NCBI GenBank assembly: GCA_001799285.1
Contig: MGTD01000031.1
Location: 1 to 32,357, forward strand
Length of the DNA: 32,357 nt
Reading direction: 5' to 3'
Origin: Deltaproteobacteria bacterium RIFOXYD12_FULL_56_24
GTDB taxonomy: Bacteria > Desulfobacterota > Desulfobulbia > Desulfobulbales > Desulfurivibrionaceae
The notes under the pieces: generated by a model
The model's input: the letters and a program-made list of their open reading frames with translations, nothing else
What the model was told of the DNA's origin: nothing
Databases searched by the model: none
Program-made: the position numbers and the translations under genes
In this document: in pieces, positions 30,430-32,357 of the stretch
How the letters are laid out: every line of letters begins with the position of its first letter
Position numbering within the stretch: the first letter of the stretch is position 1

Positions 30430-32357
30430 TCAGGAGGTTAGCCCCCGATAGATCTCGGGGATTCGATTGGGAAGTTTCTTTACCTCGTCGATGCAGATGT
30501 AATTCACCTCCCCGTACATATGGGGCAGGTAGGCGTGGGCCTGCTTGTCAATGGTGATGCAGAATGGGTGTACTCCTTGGGCCTTGGCCTCGATCAAGGC
30601 ATGCCGGGTATCCTCGATGGCGTAATCTCCTTTGTAATCGTCATAATCCTCGGGCTTGCCGTCGGAAAGGGTGATGAGCAGCCTGATCCTGGCCTCGCTT
30701 TTAGCCAAAAGCCGGGTCAGATGCCTTATGGGCGGTCCCATCCGCGTGTATTCCTGGGGGGCGATGGCGGCAATCCTGCCCTTTACCTCATCATTGTACG
30801 GTTCGCCAAGATCCTTGATTTGAAACAACTCGGCGCGGGTGCGGCGCATTCCGGAAAATCCATAGATGCCATAGGTGTCGCCCAGAACTTCCAGGGCTTC
30901 GCACATGAGGATCAATGCTTCCTTGATGGCCGTGCTGACCCAGCCCTCGGTGGAGGATGACATGTCGACGAGAAAAAGGGTGCTGATGTTGCGCCTGTCC
31001 CTGGCCAGCCGGATGAAGAGCCCCTCTGCTGGGGAGAGCCCGGCCTTGATATCGGCAAGCGCTTCGATGAGGGCGTCAAGATCGATTTCGTCCCCGTCTT
31101 TTTGCCGCCGGACAAAACGTTCCTGATTGCGCATCATTTCGAACTGCCGCTTGAGTCGGATCAGGTGGCCGTGGTATTTTTCCAGGGTGTTGCCGACAAA
31201 GGCGCCGGTTACCGGGTTGATTTTCTTGACGGCAAGAGAACACCAGTTTTTGCGAAAACCCGTGCGCCGGTAGTCCCACTCGTCATAGATGAAGAGGTTG
31301 GTTGCGGTAAGAGCCTCGCCCTCCTGAGGGGGTGGGGCGTTCCCCTGCGCCAGCCCCTTGCCTGCCGACTGCCTGGCACTGGAGATGTATTGAGAAGGGA
31401 TATGGCCGAGATCATCGACGATTTCCCGGGCCAGTTTTTTGAGTTTGTCCGGCAGGTCGATCCGGCTGTCGTCGATGGTGATGAATTCAAGGGTTTTCTC
31501 TTGGGACTTTTCCGTCTCCCCCTGATCTTTCCCGGCCCCGGCAGGAGGGATAACTACTGTGCTCTGGCCTTCGAGTTCAAGAAATCCCGAGCTCTGAGCT
31601 TCATCTTTTTCTTTGTCGAGGGGGGCATCCTGGAGGGGCGGCGCGTTGATGATGGCGGCAAGCGCCGCGATGAATTGCTCTTTGGCAGCCGTTCGTCTCT
31701 TTCGCTGTACCGCCAGCACCTCTGCCGGGCGCAGCACTCCCTGGAAGATGATGGGTGGGCAAGACTTCCCGGTATGGTCATGGAATCGGTCATAGGCCTC
31801 CGCTGCAAAACAGGCGGAATCTTGGCTGGTTGCATCATCCTGAAATAATGCGTTAAAAAGCTCCTCTATGGGTGTGGCTCCGGAAGGCCATTTGTAGGTA
31901 TCCTGCGCGGCCTGGAGGAGGATGGTTCTTTGCAGATCGGCACTGGAATCCCGTGTGTCTGGAGGGATTGTCCGTGCCAGGGCCTGGAAGAGCGGGGTGC
32001 TTTCCCGCATGAGGCCGGGAAGTCTCTCTTGGAGAAAGGAAGTGGCCCGGGATGTTTCGCCAAAATGGAAAAGATTAGCCGCAACGGCCGGTTCCGGGAA
32101 GAGGTTGAAAAAATCGCTGAGGCTCGTGAATTCAGAGGGAAGAACGGTGCGGTACCGTTTGGCGGCGGCGATAACTGCCGGAGAGTCCTTCCTGAGCTGA
32201 AGAGAAAAGGTGCCGATGGCGGTAAAGGCCCACTGGAAGGAGATAATGAGTTTGTAGAGCAGAAAATTGTCGACACGTTTTGGCAGGAGGGCGATGCGGG
32301 GGGGAAGATAGATCGTCGCGGTATCCGTGTAGATCTCCGGGCCGGAGCTCAACTCCA
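30430..32357 (-). CDS. NorD-like von Willebrand factor A domain protein, 5' end outside window
   Basis: The frame stays open to the right edge; about 640 residues are visible and the true start lies beyond it. The C-terminal ~200 residues are a VWA domain with an intact metal-ion site DMSSS (in STLFLVDMSSSTEGW), the MGPPIRHL segment, and ITLSDGKPEDYDDYKGDYAIEDTRHAL, which is very close to NorD/CbbO proteins. NorD-type proteins work with a MoxR-type AAA+ ATPase (NorQ/CbbQ) to load metal into partner enzymes such as nitric oxide reductase or RuBisCO. The partner ATPase would be expected just to the right, outside the window. The N-terminal ~400 residues are helical and poorly conserved. Which enzyme it activates is unknown. 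Confidence 0.88.
   Translation of the reverse strand, partial: ELSSGPEIYTDTATIYLPPRIALLPKRVDNFLLYKLIISFQWAFTAIGTFSLQLRKDSPAVIAAAKRYRTVLPSEFTSLSDFFNLFPEPAVAANLFHFGETSRATSFLQERLPGLMRESTPLFQALARTIPPDTRDSSADLQRTILLQAAQDTYKWPSGATPIEELFNALFQDDATSQDSACFAAEAYDRFHDHTGKSCPPIIFQGVLRPAEVLAVQRKRRTAAKEQFIAALAAIINAPPLQDAPLDKEKDEAQSSGFLELEGQSTVVIPPAGAGKDQGETEKSQEKTLEFITIDDSRIDLPDKLKKLAREIVDDLGHIPSQYISSARQSAGKGLAQGNAPPPQEGEALTATNLFIYDEWDYRRTGFRKNWCSLAVKKINPVTGAFVGNTLEKYHGHLIRLKRQFEMMRNQERFVRRQKDGDEIDLDALIEALADIKAGLSPAEGLFIRLARDRRNISTLFLVDMSSSTEGWVSTAIKEALILMCEALEVLGDTYGIYGFSGMRRTRAELFQIKDLGEPYNDEVKGRIAAIAPQEYTRMGPPIRHLTRLLAKSEARIRLLITLSDGKPEDYDDYKGDYAIEDTRHALIEAKAQGVHPFCITIDKQAHAYLPHMYGEVNYICIDEVKKLPNRIPEIYRGLTS

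Overview
The window reads as a chromosomal stretch of a Gram-negative, flagellated bacterium of the Desulfobacterota (former Deltaproteobacteria), most likely near the Desulfobulbales. This is an inference from gene content: a KamA-type radical SAM protein, a two-CW cysteine-rich regulator, a small periplasmic cytochrome c, many sensor kinase and GGDEF proteins, a TraB-domain membrane protein and a NorD-like VWA protein. No rRNA, tRNA, CRISPR array or complete insertion sequence was seen.

Layout. 1-2.3 kb: a broken galE-like remnant beside a possible mobile-element end, cysK, and an XRE/two-CW regulator. 2.3-8.4 kb (minus strand): comM/yifB ATPase, a REC-PAS-PAS-GAF-GGDEF diguanylate cyclase, a tandem universal stress protein and a KamA-family radical SAM enzyme. 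8.6-12.4 kb: Kup potassium transporter, a short flagellin and a small lysine-rich protein. 12.4-17 kb: cmoB with yhbY, a TraB-domain protein and a long-chain acyl-CoA synthetase. 17-20.1 kb: a large 7TMR-DISM hybrid histidine kinase. 20.5-21.5 kb: a monoheme cytochrome c and a Nudix hydrolase (convergent). 21.97-24.4 kb (plus strand): a signalling operon of REC-GGDEF regulator, a small unknown protein and a PAS histidine kinase. 24.4-29 kb (minus): a giant SNF2-family helicase behind a TrxC-type thioredoxin. 29.6-30.3 kb: a BI-1/YccA membrane protein. 30.4 kb to the edge: a NorD-like VWA protein cut by the window end.

The genes are mostly ordinary; the unusual content is a dense set of short non-autonomous repeats. 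I recognise five families by eye. A is about 100 bp with a hairpin that shows a compensatory base change. B is about 120-130 bp, near-palindromic, with terminal inverted repeats. C is 50-78 bp. D is about 150 bp with terminal and internal inverted repeats. E is 56-57 bp with inverted ends. They fill nearly every larger intergenic gap. Family C is the most striking: it has hopped into a B element and a D element, and it also lies inside two protein-coding genes (the acyl-CoA synthetase and the small lysine-rich protein), in the same orientation and reading frame both times, adding a shared peptide (KAELSS…QTKLIP…GCKK). This resembles the protein-coding palindromic elements (RPE) of Rickettsia, but in an unrelated lineage. 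I know of no description of this family, but I could not search.
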